Shown here: positions 21,735 through 31,360 of the stretch, one piece after another
Layout of the letters: every line of letters starts with the position of its first letter
Numbering within the stretch: position 1 is the stretch's first letter
Assembly: GCA_023052935.1 (NCBI GenBank)
Contig: CM041293.1
Coordinates: 180,840,789 to 180,904,788 of the forward strand
DNA length: 64,000 nucleotides
Reading direction: 5' to 3'
Source: Piezodorus guildinii
Lineage: Eukaryota > Arthropoda > Insecta > Hemiptera > Pentatomidae
Notes under the pieces: generated by a model
What the model saw: only the letters and a program-made list of their open reading frames with translations
Databases searched by the model: none
What the model was told of the DNA's origin: nothing
Made by a program: the position numbers and the translations under genes

Positions 21735-22542
21735 TTTTTTTTTAAGTTTATAATATTTTTATAAAATAATAAATTTTAATTTTAATAAAGTTTAGTGTAA
21801 GTGACTCTAGCACCCTCACTCAGCCTCCATTGGCTCTCAAGACCAGTGACGCTGAATGTGAGGCCACATTCCTAGTGGATCTCGAGGTTTGATACGGTGA
21901 TCCCAGGGGCAGTTTGTAAATAGGTAATCAAGATTGTTATAATTTTTTTCATTATATTATTTATTTAATTTTGTGTATATATATTTTTTTTTATTTTTTT
22001 TTTATTTGTGTAATATTTATTAATCAAAAAATAAGAAGGGACATTTTCCATTGGCATACGGCCCTACGACAAAAACGAAGGGAAGAGGTTATCCTGGCGC
22101 GCCTGCGCATTGGACACACCCTAACTTGGACTAACTCACGGACATCTCATGACACGGGAACCTCCTACTGACTACCAAACATGTGGTTGCCCGGTTACTG
22201 TTAAACACGTTTTGACAGAGTGTAGGGCTTATGATACTCAAAGAGCTCATATTGCAATTGACACTGACTTACCAACCGTTTTACAAGACAACTGCAAAAC
22301 TTTTTGACTTCCTACGACAGACAAACAGACAGAACTTGTACAATAAACTATAATATTTAATCCTTGATTTAAGGCGAAAATGACCCAAGTGGTTTAAGCC
22401 TGCGAAAAAAAAAAAAATTATTAATTTTTTTTATTTAATTTTTTTATTTACTATGGGATGAATGCTTTATTATATCTGTAATAATCATTGCCCCATAAGG
22501 TAGCAGATTCTATTATCTCTTAATAAAATAAATATTAAAAAA
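21735..22542 (+). mobile_element. Jockey subfamily C, 3' UTR-only copy, itself interrupted
   Basis: Matches the subfamily C 3' UTR at 24400-24800: CTCAGCCTCCATTGGCTCTC, GATCCCAGGGGCAGTTTGTA and, after the internal insertion, ATTGCCCCATAAGGTAGCAG and TTATCTCTTAATAAAATAAA. Noncoding. Confidence 0.8.
22022..22418 (+). pseudogene. I-clade-like LINE, RNase H C-terminal fragment
   Basis: Encodes the end of an RNase H-bearing LINE polyprotein: RQKRREEVILARLRIGHT at 22068-22121. After frame breaks come the Cys/His-containing stretch (near CGCPVTVKHVLTECRAY in the composite reading) and LPTVLQDNCKTF. It sits inside the Jockey C 3' UTR. A short AT repeat (TTATTAAT) at ~22016 and ~22419 may be its TSD. 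The clade call rests on the RNase H-type ending and is tentative between I, Nimb and related groups. Confidence 0.65.
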
Positions 22543-22955
22543 AAGAATTTTAGAAAAAGAAATTTTAAAATAACGGCATTTTAGCCTTGTCAGACTATTT
22601 CAATCAGTATGAAACCGACATGATATTAAAGCCCACTCAATTCCACATTAATAAAGCAAGTCAAAGTCGGTAGAGCCGTTTTTGAAAAAATCGTTAAAAA
22701 TTGCAAAAAGCATGGTATAAAATAGCACTTAATGTTAACAGATTGTGGTAAAATTTATTTAACATCTCATGCATATACTTAAAATTGTGAAATATCAGTT
22801 TTATACAAATTTTATTTTTCGAGATAAACATACCACACACTCACAGACCTCTTTGTGGGACTTGGTCATTTAGACTCAGGAAAACCTTAAACGTGTATTC
22901 CTAGTGAAAAATTGAATACTAAAATTTTCATGATCGCCATTGGAATCAGCCTTGT

Positions 22956-23404
22956 AAAATAAGGCTAAAATTCAAGGTTTGTAGTAATTAATTCAAAGAA
23001 AGCTGGAAATCGCCCTAATGGTCCTAAATAAAAGTAATCTAAGTTTGCACCATCACAGGTGGCGAGCTTAACTTTTTGGAGCCAAAAAAACCTCGAATAT
23101 TTCGCACTTTTTTCAGTTATTTATACATAACTCCTAAACGGTGCTCCCTACAGAATATATTTTTCTTTTTGAAATGAAAGAACGTTAAATTTCCTTTCTA
23201 AAAATTATCTTAGTTATTAAATTTAGTTTAATAATATTGCCGCAATCGTTCGTCATAAATAGATAATTGTTTCTTATTTTTATTTAAAAAGCCTATTCGG
23301 TTACTAAAAGACCACTGTAACTTCAAAACAACTATGCATATCGAGAAAAGTCATAGAACAAAAATTATAAAGCATCGAATTTCAGGTGTAATTTCTCTTT
23401 AAAT
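22956..23404. other. No recognised feature
   Basis: AT-rich DNA with no ORF or repeat match found. Confidence 0.4.
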
Positions 23405-23637
23405 TGTAGATGCCCCATATTATGTCACCAACAAAACCTTACACCATGACCTGAATATCCCATTGTCCTTGATCTAATCCCCTCCGAATTCATAATCTTC
23501 CATCAGAAGCTTACTCACCTTCCTAATCCCTTGGCACACTCCCTATCCAGTTCCAAACATCCCTATAACCCTCCTCGTAGGTTGAAGCGGCAGTGGCCCA
23601 GAGATCTCTTGTAAATATGTCATTGGAATGCTGGCAA

Positions 23638-24339
23638 GAAGAGCTCAGCCGAAAAGGGATGAAAATAAATACCAGTAAAAGCAAGATACTACAAGTAGGA
23701 AGGCAAGAGGGAGATTTCCATATATACTGCAACGGAGAGGAAATGGGAGTGGTTTCGGAATACACTTACCTCGGCACAGTAATAGAAAGATCTGGGAAAG
23801 TAGACTCAGAGATATCAAACAGAATTAGGAAGGCAAATACAGTCTACTATCAGATCTGCAACACTGTAATAGGGAAGCGAGAGGTGAGTAGAAGTGTTAA
23901 GCTCCATATCTTTAAATCAGTATATTTGCCTATACTCTTGTATGGAGCTGAAAGCTGGATATTGACGGATCGGCAGGAGAGCAGAGTCACAGCTGCTGAA
24001 ATGAAGTTTCTGCGAAGAACAGCAGGAAAGACAAGAAGAGATCGTGTCAGGAATGAACGGATACGCCAGGAACTGGAGGTTGCGCCATTAAAAGAAACTC
24101 TGCAAACCCGTCAGTTGAAGTGGTTCGGCCACGTCATTAGAATGGAGGAACACAGAGACCCCCTAAAAACCATGGATTACGTTCCAGAAGGGAGAAGGCC
24201 TCGGGGTCGACCAAGGATGTCCTACCTGGAGTACATCGACAAACTTTGCAGAGGAAGAGGAAAGGATCTTCGCCAGGCCAGGAACCTCGCTGGGGATAGA
24301 GAGGATTGGATCCGGTGGTTAAATGCTTCCCTACGCTGA
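23638..24339 (+). pseudogene. RTE-like LINE RT C-terminal domain (open but truncated)
   Basis: An open frame of ~233 LINE-derived codons. It reads KGMKINTSKSKILQVG (end of RT palm/thumb), EYTYLGTVIERSGKV, then the thumb and post-RT region LPILLYGAESWILTDRQ, MKFLRRTAGKTRRDRVRNE, QLKWFGHVIRM and the conserved tail GRRPRGRPRMSYLEYIDKL...DREDWIRWLN. The catalytic YADD lies upstream of the truncation point and is absent. The frame happens to run in from host Jockey sequence (an ATG at 23593 or 23617), giving a chimeric 248-codon ORF that I take to be accidental. Confidence 0.85.
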
Positions 24340-24373
24340 CACGGCACTATAGGGAGAAGCCAAAGAAGAAGAA
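23638..24373 (+). mobile_element. RTE-like LINE, 5'-truncated, with 13-bp TSD
   Basis: Inserted in the Jockey C 3' UTR, flanked by GGAATGCTGGCAA at 23625-23637 and 24374-24386. It is an RT C-terminus followed by a ~30-bp 3' region ending in AAGAAGAAG. Perfect TSD and open frame suggest a fairly recent insertion. Confidence 0.92.
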
Positions 24374-24800
24374 GGAATGCTGGCAATGGCCAGCTTCTCC
24401 ACTCATGCCCTGAGTATATGTGGCTCTAGCACCCTCGCTCAGCCTCCACTGGCTCTCAAGAACAGTGACGCAGCTGAATGAGAGGCGCAGGGATCTTCTG
24501 GCATTGTGCCTTGACATCCACTAGCGGATCTCAAGGTTTGATACAGTGATTCCAGGGGCAGTTTGTAAAGATTGTAAATAGGTATGAATGTGAACAAGAT
24601 TGTTATTATTATATTCTTTATAGTATTTATTTAATTTTGCGTATATATTTTTTTCTTTTATTTGATTAGTCTTTATTAATTTCTTTCTTTTTTTTTTCTT
24701 TAATTTTATTTACAATGTACATACGGTATGAATGATTTATTCTATCTCTAATACTCATTGCCCCAGAAGGTGGCAGATTGTATTATCTCTTAATAAAACA

Positions 24801-25806
24801 AAAGTCTTCATTGCATATTCATAAAAATAAAAAAAAATTCTCTTCAAATATCAGATTCAGTTGGTAAGGGCCTTAAATATATTTTTTTTTTTTTTCGATT
24901 TTCCACAACACGCGTCCAAAGGCTTATGAGAAATATTGGCTGGATACGGCCGATTTAAAACATTCTGTAGTGACTTCTGCCGTAGTTTTACTAGAAATAA
25001 CGATATTTACAACCAAAACCATATCTTACCTAGCCAAATGACAGCTTGTCACAATATGGGTTATTTATACCACTTTAATAGCAAGTCTGAGAATTCAATT
25101 GAGAATGTTCAAGTTAGTTGTGAAAGTACTTGTTTGATACGTTCCAATCATTATATTCTCTATTTTGATTTATAATATTTTTTATATTACGCACGAACAT
25201 AGTTTAAAAAGGTAGGAGAAAGTCTAGGTTTCTATTTATCCAACTTACACTTTCTCGTAATTTTTTTACACTTTATTCCTTGCTTCATCAGCTGGGTTTG
25301 GAAGACTGTTATACCAGTCACAACACCACAGACGACTCCCAATAGTTTTGTATTGCAAACATTTTTTTTCTCTTATTAAAAGCCTCAAGTTCCAACAGAT
25401 ACAAGCCCATCAAGAATTAATCTGCGTTAGTTTCAATAGCACGAAGCAGTTGAGAATTATATAGAGCCGTTGTTCTTGGTTGTAAAGCGCGTTCCGAAAC
25501 CGCAACACCAGCCCGCCCCTTCCCATAGTTATTAGCTTATATACTCTCATGTATTCGTCGGCAAATATCCACAACTTAATGAACAATACCAACTCCCGAC
25601 TTACAAGTATAAATTTAATCTAACCATTGCTAAGGATATAGCGGATCTCACAAATCAGAAAAATCGGGCACGCCCAACACACAACCTTTGGTTGTGTATT
25701 TTACGTTTACTTACCACTCATCTCTTTAAATTGGAAAACAAGTTTGGCAAATAGAGAATTATAATTGATGCCTCCAAGTCAAAACAGGTGAGCTTTTTCC
25801 TAACGA
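24801..25806. other. Unassigned kilobase
   Basis: AT-rich. At ~25665-25730, CGGGCACGCCCAACACACA followed by TTTACTTACCACTC is a weak match to the HINE 5' end. A 79-codon frame at 24936-25175 has no recognisable motif. Confidence 0.35.
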
Positions 25807-25814
25807 AAAAGCAC

Positions 25815-25969
25815 TAGGGGTGGGCATAATCGAATGACGATTATCGGATCATTCGATTATTTGAATCGTTCGAATTAATCGATTATCGGATTAATCGGTT
25901 CGGAGAAACGAGTGATCATTCGAACAGAATCGTTTAGCGTTAATCGAGAAATTACAAGGAGCCCAAAGA

Positions 25970-26004
<35 letters not shown>

Positions 26005-26178
26005 ATTTGCATTTGTATCTAGGCTCAGCCATCATGCAGACGGGAATTTTGGCATATTAATCCAAAATAATGGGAATTGCCTCTCGGAAAGCATATTAAT
26101 CTTTAGATCATTCGATTATATAAATCATCGAAGTCCGATCATCCGATTATGACGATCATTCGATTATGCCCACCCGTA
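25815..26178. mobile_element. hAT-type MITE with 8-bp TSD
   Basis: A 364-bp noncoding element. Its ends are TAGGGGTGGGCATAATCGAA on the left and TTCGATTATGCCCACCCGTA on the right (inverted repeats). It is flanked by the 8-bp direct repeat AAAAGCAC (25807-25814, 26179-26186). An 8-bp TSD with GGGGTGGGCA-type ends is typical of hAT elements. Inside are many copies of ATTCGATTAT/ATCGATTATCGG-like motifs and a ~28-base T run (~25974-26001). Confidence 0.92.
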
Positions 26179-26196
26179 AAAAGCACATTTACAGCT

Positions 26197-26305
26197 CTTC
26201 GAAGAACTACGTACATACAATATCTTGAAATAAATGTGGACAAAAGACTACGTTGGAACATACGTACGAAATGGAAGCTACATAAACGAACGGAGGGTCA
26301 CCTTT
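26197..26305 (+). pseudogene. Short Jockey-like RT fragment
   Basis: One frame reads YLEINVDKRLRWN, like the YLGxxLDKRLTWNPH motif of Jockey ORF2 (53-54.7 kb copy). Only ~35 residues align and the next ~190 bp do not match. A weak call. Confidence 0.45.
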
Positions 26306-26699
26306 AAACATATCTTGAAGAGTTTGGTGAGGGAGAATTTACAGACCTGGTTCGGAAGCAAGGGGACCATCCCAGTAACCATTAGGTCATTTATGGAGAA
26401 TTATGGTGTCGAAAGAAATCAGTTGCAAAACATAGCGAAGGCTATAATTCTAGACTCTCTTGGAATCCTGCATCATCACATATATTGAGGCTAGTCTGGA
26501 TTTATATATGTCCATGAGCGATTTCAAAATCAGTAATTCCTCTATCTGTTTTCTTTAGGATTGTCTTCCAGATTGATCCGGTACGCTGTGTACTCATAGA
26601 AACTACGCGAAGTTGAGCAGCAGATCAAAATTTGAATTTTTTCAAATATATGTTTCATATAGATGAAACATAACAATAAATGTAAGCGAATGAAAAAAA
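26306..26699. other. No recognised feature
   Basis: Holds the end of an 84-codon open frame (26234-26488) with no known motif beyond the Jockey-like piece. The rest is AT-rich. Confidence 0.4.
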
Positions 26700-26924
26700 T
26701 CTAGTGCGCGCAACACACGACTTTCACTCACCTCCGTTGTTAATATAAAGAAGTTTTAAATACATTTAAAGATACAAATAAATTATTAAAGAATTTTTTT
26801 TTGTTTTAACTACAATAGAAACATGTGTTATTAAATAATTTATTATATTTTGATCTACAACAACTAGTTCCTTTAATCGGCTTTTCATCACTCTCCATTA
26901 ACCTTAAAAATTCTGTGTATAATA

Positions 26925-27218
26925 AGTCACGCCACCATGAGGCCATAGTGCACCTGCAGATCACACCATATTCCTTGAATCTTATTCAGCAGTCCTATTA
27001 ACCTATATATACCCTGTCCCTTCTCCCAGGGAACACACACTCACTCTCTTCAAGTCCTCGCAGTAATTACGGTACGTAATCTATGTCAGATCTAGGATAG
27101 CCATATTGTTATTATCAAGATTGTCATTATTGTCTTTTAAAGTGTTATTATCGATATTTTGTAACTTTTGAATAAATAAAATATTTTTTTTTCAATAACG
27201 AGTACGAACACCAAAATT
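26925..27218 (+). repeat. 5' LTR
   Basis: 294 bp, from AGTCACGCC to CCAAAATT. It has a TATA box (TATATATA, 27004-27011), a CT-rich start-site region just downstream, and overlapping AATAAA signals at 27171-27180. It should act as promoter and, in the 3' copy, as polyadenylation site. Confidence 0.95.
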
Positions 27219-27235
27219 GGCGCCCAAACAGGGAC
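27218..27235 (+). promoter_or_regulatory. Primer-binding site, tRNA-Lys type
   Basis: TGGCGCCCAAACAGGGAC directly follows the 5' LTR, sharing its last T. It differs at one base from the complement of the tRNA-Lys 3' end used by many retroviruses. It primes minus-strand DNA synthesis. Confidence 0.88.
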
Positions 27236-27578
27236 TGCATATTTTTATCGCAGTTTTAAGAACCGAGTTTCCGCAGATCCGAACTTTTTCCGCAAATCCA
27301 GAATTAGGACTACCGCCTAGGATTCCTCACCTGTGAAGACTCAAGATTTTGGCTTACCTACCGAGGACTACCAACTTCGAGATCTTCAGATTCTGGACGA
27401 GTTCACTCACCCCGAGCATCTCGCAACGCAGGCAAAGTCTCTTATCTGCACTCAACCTTGGCCGGACTTCACTGTCGTCAGGTATCCAGCTCAAGGACAG
27501 ATCTTCACACCCCGTCGAAGATTATTTTGACAGCGTACTCAATTTTTGTAAGTTAATTTCCTTTACTATTGTAATTTT
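27236..27578 (+). other. Gypsy 5' leader
   Basis: ~340-bp untranslated leader between PBS and gag. Short overlapping frames are present but show no conserved content. A packaging signal would be expected here but cannot be recognised by eye. Confidence 0.6.
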
Positions 27579-28709
27579 ATGTCTGATGATTATTTAAATT
27601 CTTTAATCCTGCGAGTAAATAATTTAACATTAACTACAAATATGGCAAGCTTTCAAATTAAATCGGCAGACTACGATCATATCCCTAATTTTAATGGAAA
27701 TCCACACAATCTGTTAAAATTCGTGACAGTTTGTAGACAAGTTTACCAAATCGTGTGTAAACCGGACAACTCGTTTAAGGAACTAAACGAACAAAGATTA
27801 TTAAGTAAACTTTTAGCAAAACTTACGGATGAAGCTGATTATATAAATACAACGTGCGAATTTAGTCGTGTTGAAGAATTACTAAATTATCTCGAAAGAA
27901 CCTTCAGAGACAGCCGCTCAATTGAACAATTATCGCATGAATTATTTAATAACAAAATACATCATAAGGAACACCCTCTTGATTTCCTTCAAAGAATTGA
28001 TAAGATCCGCACTTTAATAATTTCTAAACATCGGATAGAAAACACACCAAATAGAGAAACAATTATTAGCGCATTAGAGAAAAGTATTCTTTATTTTTTT
28101 TACACTAACATGCCCCTTCACATAAGAACATATCTTATGACTAAAGCAGAAAAGTTAAGAACATTAGATGATTTGAGAAATTTAATTCAGAATGAGAACC
28201 ATCTACTCTTCGATGACCTCATAAATTCGGGAAATATGAGAAGACCCGGAGAACATGATTACAAAAGAGGCTTCGACCATAAGAAAAAGTTCGATAAAAA
28301 ACATCACAAACGATTTAATAATTGGCAAAATCCCAATAACCCGTATAACCCACATAATCAAAGACAAGAGCATCAATATCGACAACAAGAACCTCCACAA
28401 GACTACCGGCAGAATAATAATAATAATAATTATTACCAACAATGGCCCCGTCAAGAACAACAAAGGTATTTCAACGGTTCAGGTCGATACCGGAATCAAA
28501 ATTATAATAATAATAAGAAAGATGAAAATCCAACTGTATCCATGAGAACAGTTAGCGCATTCGGGAATAAACCGAAACAGCCTAATTTCCAAATTCAGCA
28601 AGAAGACCCGAAAGACCAAGAAATCAGAGAATTAAGAGAGAAATTAGAAAAATTAGATCCAAATAATTCTTTTTTAGAGAAAGGCCCGCCAGACAATCAA
28701 AACACATAA
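27579..28709 (+). CDS. gag: Gag structural protein of the Gypsy element
   Basis: A 376-residue intact frame. Residues ~22-225 form a helix-rich capsid-like region (for example LLKFVTVCRQVYQ, LLNYLERTFRDSRS, PLDFLQRIDKIRTLI, LPLHIRTYLM-type segments). Residues ~235-335 are extremely Asn/Gln/Arg/Tyr-rich and basic, with no CCHC zinc knuckle; this is usual in the errantivirus group, where a basic stretch takes the nucleic-acid-binding role. A second Met at 27642 (MASFQIKS) is an alternative start that trims a 21-residue leader. The last ~11 codons overlap pol through the -1 shift site at 28670. Its product should form the intracellular particle that packages element RNA. Confidence 0.9.
   Translation: MSDDYLNSLILRVNNLTLTTNMASFQIKSADYDHIPNFNGNPHNLLKFVTVCRQVYQIVCKPDNSFKELNEQRLLSKLLAKLTDEADYINTTCEFSRVEELLNYLERTFRDSRSIEQLSHELFNNKIHHKEHPLDFLQRIDKIRTLIISKHRIENTPNRETIISALEKSILYFFYTNMPLHIRTYLMTKAEKLRTLDDLRNLIQNENHLLFDDLINSGNMRRPGEHDYKRGFDHKKKFDKKHHKRFNNWQNPNNPYNPHNQRQEHQYRQQEPPQDYRQNNNNNNYYQQWPRQEQQRYFNGSGRYRNQNYNNNKKDENPTVSMRTVSAFGNKPKQPNFQIQQEDPKDQEIRELREKLEKLDPNNSFLEKGPPDNQNT
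28670..28676 (+). promoter_or_regulatory. Programmed -1 frameshift slippery heptamer
   Basis: T_TTT_TTA in exactly the gag reading phase (codons TCT-TTT-TTA). Slipping back one base enters the pol frame, which then stays open to 31357. The heptamer class X_XXY_YYZ is standard for retroviral gag-pol shifts. No strong downstream stem was obvious by eye. Confidence 0.85.
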
Positions 28710-31360
28710 AAGAAGAGAATAAAAGCCAACTGCCTTATGTTAAAGACCACGCGAATCGTAAATGGCTTATTGATACCGGATCTTGGAAGAATTATATAAG
28801 ACCAGACGTTGTACCACCAGATGTTGAAAGAGAAAAAGAAAATTTTACAATAAAAACAGCAACCGGAGAAGAACTTGGCACGGAATCTATTTCAGTTTAT
28901 TGCAGAAATAATTTTCTTAAAAACCCCGAAAAAATAAAATTTTATCTATTTAATTTCAGTCCCAATTACGAAATACTACTAGGAAATGAGACAATGAGGG
29001 AAATGAAATTTAATATCGATTTCGAAACCAACAAAATAAAAACTCGCTATACAGAGTTTGATTTTATTATGGAAGACGAAGTTTTAAAATTAGTTTTGAA
29101 AGAAGGCGAAAATCAGATAAAAGTAGAACAAAATAAAAATCTATATTTTATTAACTATGAAGATGATAAGATTAAAATTAAACCTGGCATCTATGATCAA
29201 AATATAATAATCGACAATAAAGTTAACGAAACCATATATTTACCTTTATACTATTTGCAAAAAGAAGAAGTAGAATTAACAGATTCTAATAAAAAAGGAA
29301 ACCATGAAATAATAAAACAAATCCCCCAACTAATCAGAACCGACCATATACCTCCTCAAGAAAAATCAAATTTAATTAAATTATTATCGAAATATCCATC
29401 AGTATTTAAGACTGAAAATGATCCCCTTTCAGCCACTGATTTATTGGAGCATAAGATTAAAACAAAAACCGAAGACCCGATATATTCGAAAAATTACAGA
29501 TATCCCCACCAATTCAAAGAAAATATTAAGGAAGAAATTAAAAAGATGTTAGAATCCAAAATAATAAGACCCAGCAATTCCCCTTACAATTCTCCCGTTT
29601 GGATTGTCCCGAAAAAGCCAGACGCATCAGGAAAAAGAAAAATACGAATGGTGATTGATTACAGGAAATTAAATCGAGAAACAACCCCGGATAAATTCCC
29701 CATTCCTAATATTGAAGACCTTTTAGGCAAATTAGGAAAAGCGACGATATTTACAGCAATGGACCTTTGCTCAGGCTTCCATCAAATAAAAGTCGAAGAA
29801 AGTTCTATCCCAAAAACAGCATTTTCTACAGATCAAGGCCACTTTGAATTCCTTCGCATGCCATTTGGACTCAGTAATGCCCCAGCAACGTTTCAAAGAG
29901 CCATGAATATCATTTTTTCAGATTCTATTAACGTTTTAGTCTATATGGACGATATTATAATTTTTTCTGAAAATTACAAAGATCATTGGAAACATTTAGA
30001 AGAAACTCTTAAAAAGTTAGAAAAACATAACTTAAAGATTCAGCTCGATAAGACAGAATTTTGCAAGAAAGAATTGTTATTCCTCGGACATATTATCAGC
30101 GAACGCGGCATAGAACCTAATCCAGAAAAGATAAAAGCAGTAAAAGATTTTAAACTCCCTAAAAATGAAAAAGAAATTAAAAGCTTTTTAGGATTAACTG
30201 GTTTCTATAGGAAAATGATACCAAATTACGCAAAGATAGCTTCCCCATTAACGAGATGTCTTCGAAAAGATCAAAAAGAAATCAAACCAGAGTTATATGA
30301 AAACGCTTTTGAGAAATTGAAACAACTTGTATGTAGTAGCCCCATTTTGCAAATTCCAGATTTCAATCAGGACTTTTTCTTAACAACTGACGCAAGTAAT
30401 TTAGCCATTGGTGCAGTATTAGCACAGAAGAAAGATGGAAAAGAACTCCCTGTATGTTTTGCATCCAGAACACTTAATAAAGCAGAACAAAATTACTCAA
30501 CAACGGAAAAGGAATGTTTAGCCATTATTTGGGCTTGCAATCATTTTCGACCCTACTTATACGGTAGAAAATTTTTCATATATTCAGATCACAAACCTTT
30601 AGAATATTTAAGAACGTGTAAAACACAGAACGCCAGATTAATTAGATGGAAATTATTGTTAGAAGATTTCGAATATGACATAAAATACATTGAAGGAAAG
30701 GCTAATAAAGTCGCCGATCATTTATCCCGTTACCCTATTGAAGAAAGGAAATTAAAAGAACCAGAATTTGATATTTTTCATACAGAAAATTCTCCTAATA
30801 ACTATTCACAAGAAATCGTAGATTTATTACAAGAAATGGGAATAGAAGAAACCCAAGAAGAAGCTAACAATGAAAACTTAGAAGGAATTAATAATGATGA
30901 AAACATAGAAGAAAATAATAATGGTGAACACCAAGAAATAATTCAAGATGATATATCTTCTTTAGCAACGCAGCACTCCACAGAATCCTCCGATAACAGA
31001 ATCTTAATAGTTGATGATAAATCTAGACCAGTAAATGTTGAGAAAAATCAAATAATAATAAAAAAGGGACACGCGAAAATTCAACGCGAAACAATATTCA
31101 ATAATAAGCAAAGAACAACAATTGAATTTACTTGGCCTTATCATGAAAAAGATTTTGAAATAGAAGAAAAACTTTTAGAAATCTTAAGACCAAATATAAC
31201 TTACGGCATATACTGCTCACCCATATCAGATTCTATAGAAAGTGAAAATAATTGGTATAATGCATTATTTAATAAAGTTGCATCACTCATTAGAGAAAAA
31301 TTTCCCACAAATAGAATTAAAAGATATTATGAACTATTGCCAGATGTAAAGAACAACTAA
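28676..31360 (+). CDS. pol: Pol polyprotein (protease, RT, RNase H, linker) lacking integrase
   Basis: About 894 codons in the -1 frame relative to gag, with no ATG until 28994, so it is expected as a Gag-Pol fusion. Aspartic protease: LIDTGS (catalytic DTG at residues ~33-35) and ILLGNE near 104. Reverse transcriptase ~230-500: PSNSPYNSPVWIVPKK, RMVIDYRKLN, FTAMDLCSGFHQI, the MPFGLSNAPATFQR motif and the catalytic YMDD at ~423-426. RNase H ~560-680: TTDASNLAIGAVLAQ, TTEKECLAIIWA, YSDHKPL and KVADHLSRY. An acidic linker follows and ends LLPDVKNN-stop. The family normally continues into an HHCC zinc finger and DDE core; neither is present. RT chemistry looks intact, but integration would need an integrase in trans. 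Confidence 0.92.
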   Translation, partial: RERPARQSKHIKEENKSQLPYVKDHANRKWLIDTGSWKNYIRPDVVPPDVEREKENFTIKTATGEELGTESISVYCRNNFLKNPEKIKFYLFNFSPNYEILLGNETMREMKFNIDFETNKIKTRYTEFDFIMEDEVLKLVLKEGENQIKVEQNKNLYFINYEDDKIKIKPGIYDQNIIIDNKVNETIYLPLYYLQKEEVELTDSNKKGNHEIIKQIPQLIRTDHIPPQEKSNLIKLLSKYPSVFKTENDPLSATDLLEHKIKTKTEDPIYSKNYRYPHQFKENIKEEIKKMLESKIIRPSNSPYNSPVWIVPKKPDASGKRKIRMVIDYRKLNRETTPDKFPIPNIEDLLGKLGKATIFTAMDLCSGFHQIKVEESSIPKTAFSTDQGHFEFLRMPFGLSNAPATFQRAMNIIFSDSINVLVYMDDIIIFSENYKDHWKHLEETLKKLEKHNLKIQLDKTEFCKKELLFLGHIISERGIEPNPEKIKAVKDFKLPKNEKEIKSFLGLTGFYRKMIPNYAKIASPLTRCLRKDQKEIKPELYENAFEKLKQLVCSSPILQIPDFNQDFFLTTDASNLAIGAVLAQKKDGKELPVCFASRTLNKAEQNYSTTEKECLAIIWACNHFRPYLYGRKFFIYSDHKPLEYLRTCKTQNARLIRWKLLLEDFEYDIKYIEGKANKVADHLSRYPIEERKLKEPEFDIFHTENSPNNYSQEIVDLLQEMGIEETQEEANNENLEGINNDENIEENNNGEHQEIIQDDISSLATQHSTESSDNRILIVDDKSRPVNVEKNQIIIKKGHAKIQRETIFNNKQRTTIEFTWPYHEKDFEIEEKLLEILRPNITYGIYCSPISDSIESENNWYNALFNKVASLIREKFPTNRIKRYYELLPDVKNN

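Larger units (their letters stand above)
21382..22955 (+). mobile_element. HINE-like element, copy C, split by LINE insertions
   Basis: The 5' part (21382-~21728) begins TCTGGTGCGCACAACACACG-ACTTTCACTTA. The family sequence is interrupted after AACAAGATTATATAGTT and resumes at ~22545 with GAAATTTTAAAATAACGGC. It continues through the CACACTCACAGACC microsatellite zone to ATGATCGCCATT at ~22950. The final hairpin is missing. The ~810-bp interruption is a Jockey 3' UTR that itself contains an I-clade fragment. Confidence 0.78.
23405..24800 (+). mobile_element. Jockey subfamily C, 3' fragment, split by an RTE-like LINE
   Basis: Left part (23405-23637) encodes the last ~70 residues of Jockey ORF2: PYYVTNKTLHHDLNIPL...; one frame break; NPPRRLKRQWPRDLL and stop at ~23613. 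The right part (24374-24800) is the subfamily C 3' UTR, ending TTATCTCTTAATAAAACAAA. Between them lies a 736-bp LINE insertion with a perfect TSD. Confidence 0.85.

Noticed and set aside
23593..24339. 248-codon ORF as a real fusion protein
   Set aside because: The first ~15 codons are Jockey 3' end and UTR sequence joined to a LINE inserted with a perfect TSD. The fusion is a by-product of insertion.
26234..26488. 84-codon frame as an independent gene
   Set aside because: A short Jockey-like motif appears in another frame at its start; the stated frame itself matches nothing recognised.
26913..26924. Clear TSD for the Gypsy element
   Set aside because: Flanks (TATAATA before, ATATAATATT after) are pure A/T and give several equally good short matches, so no TSD can be assigned.
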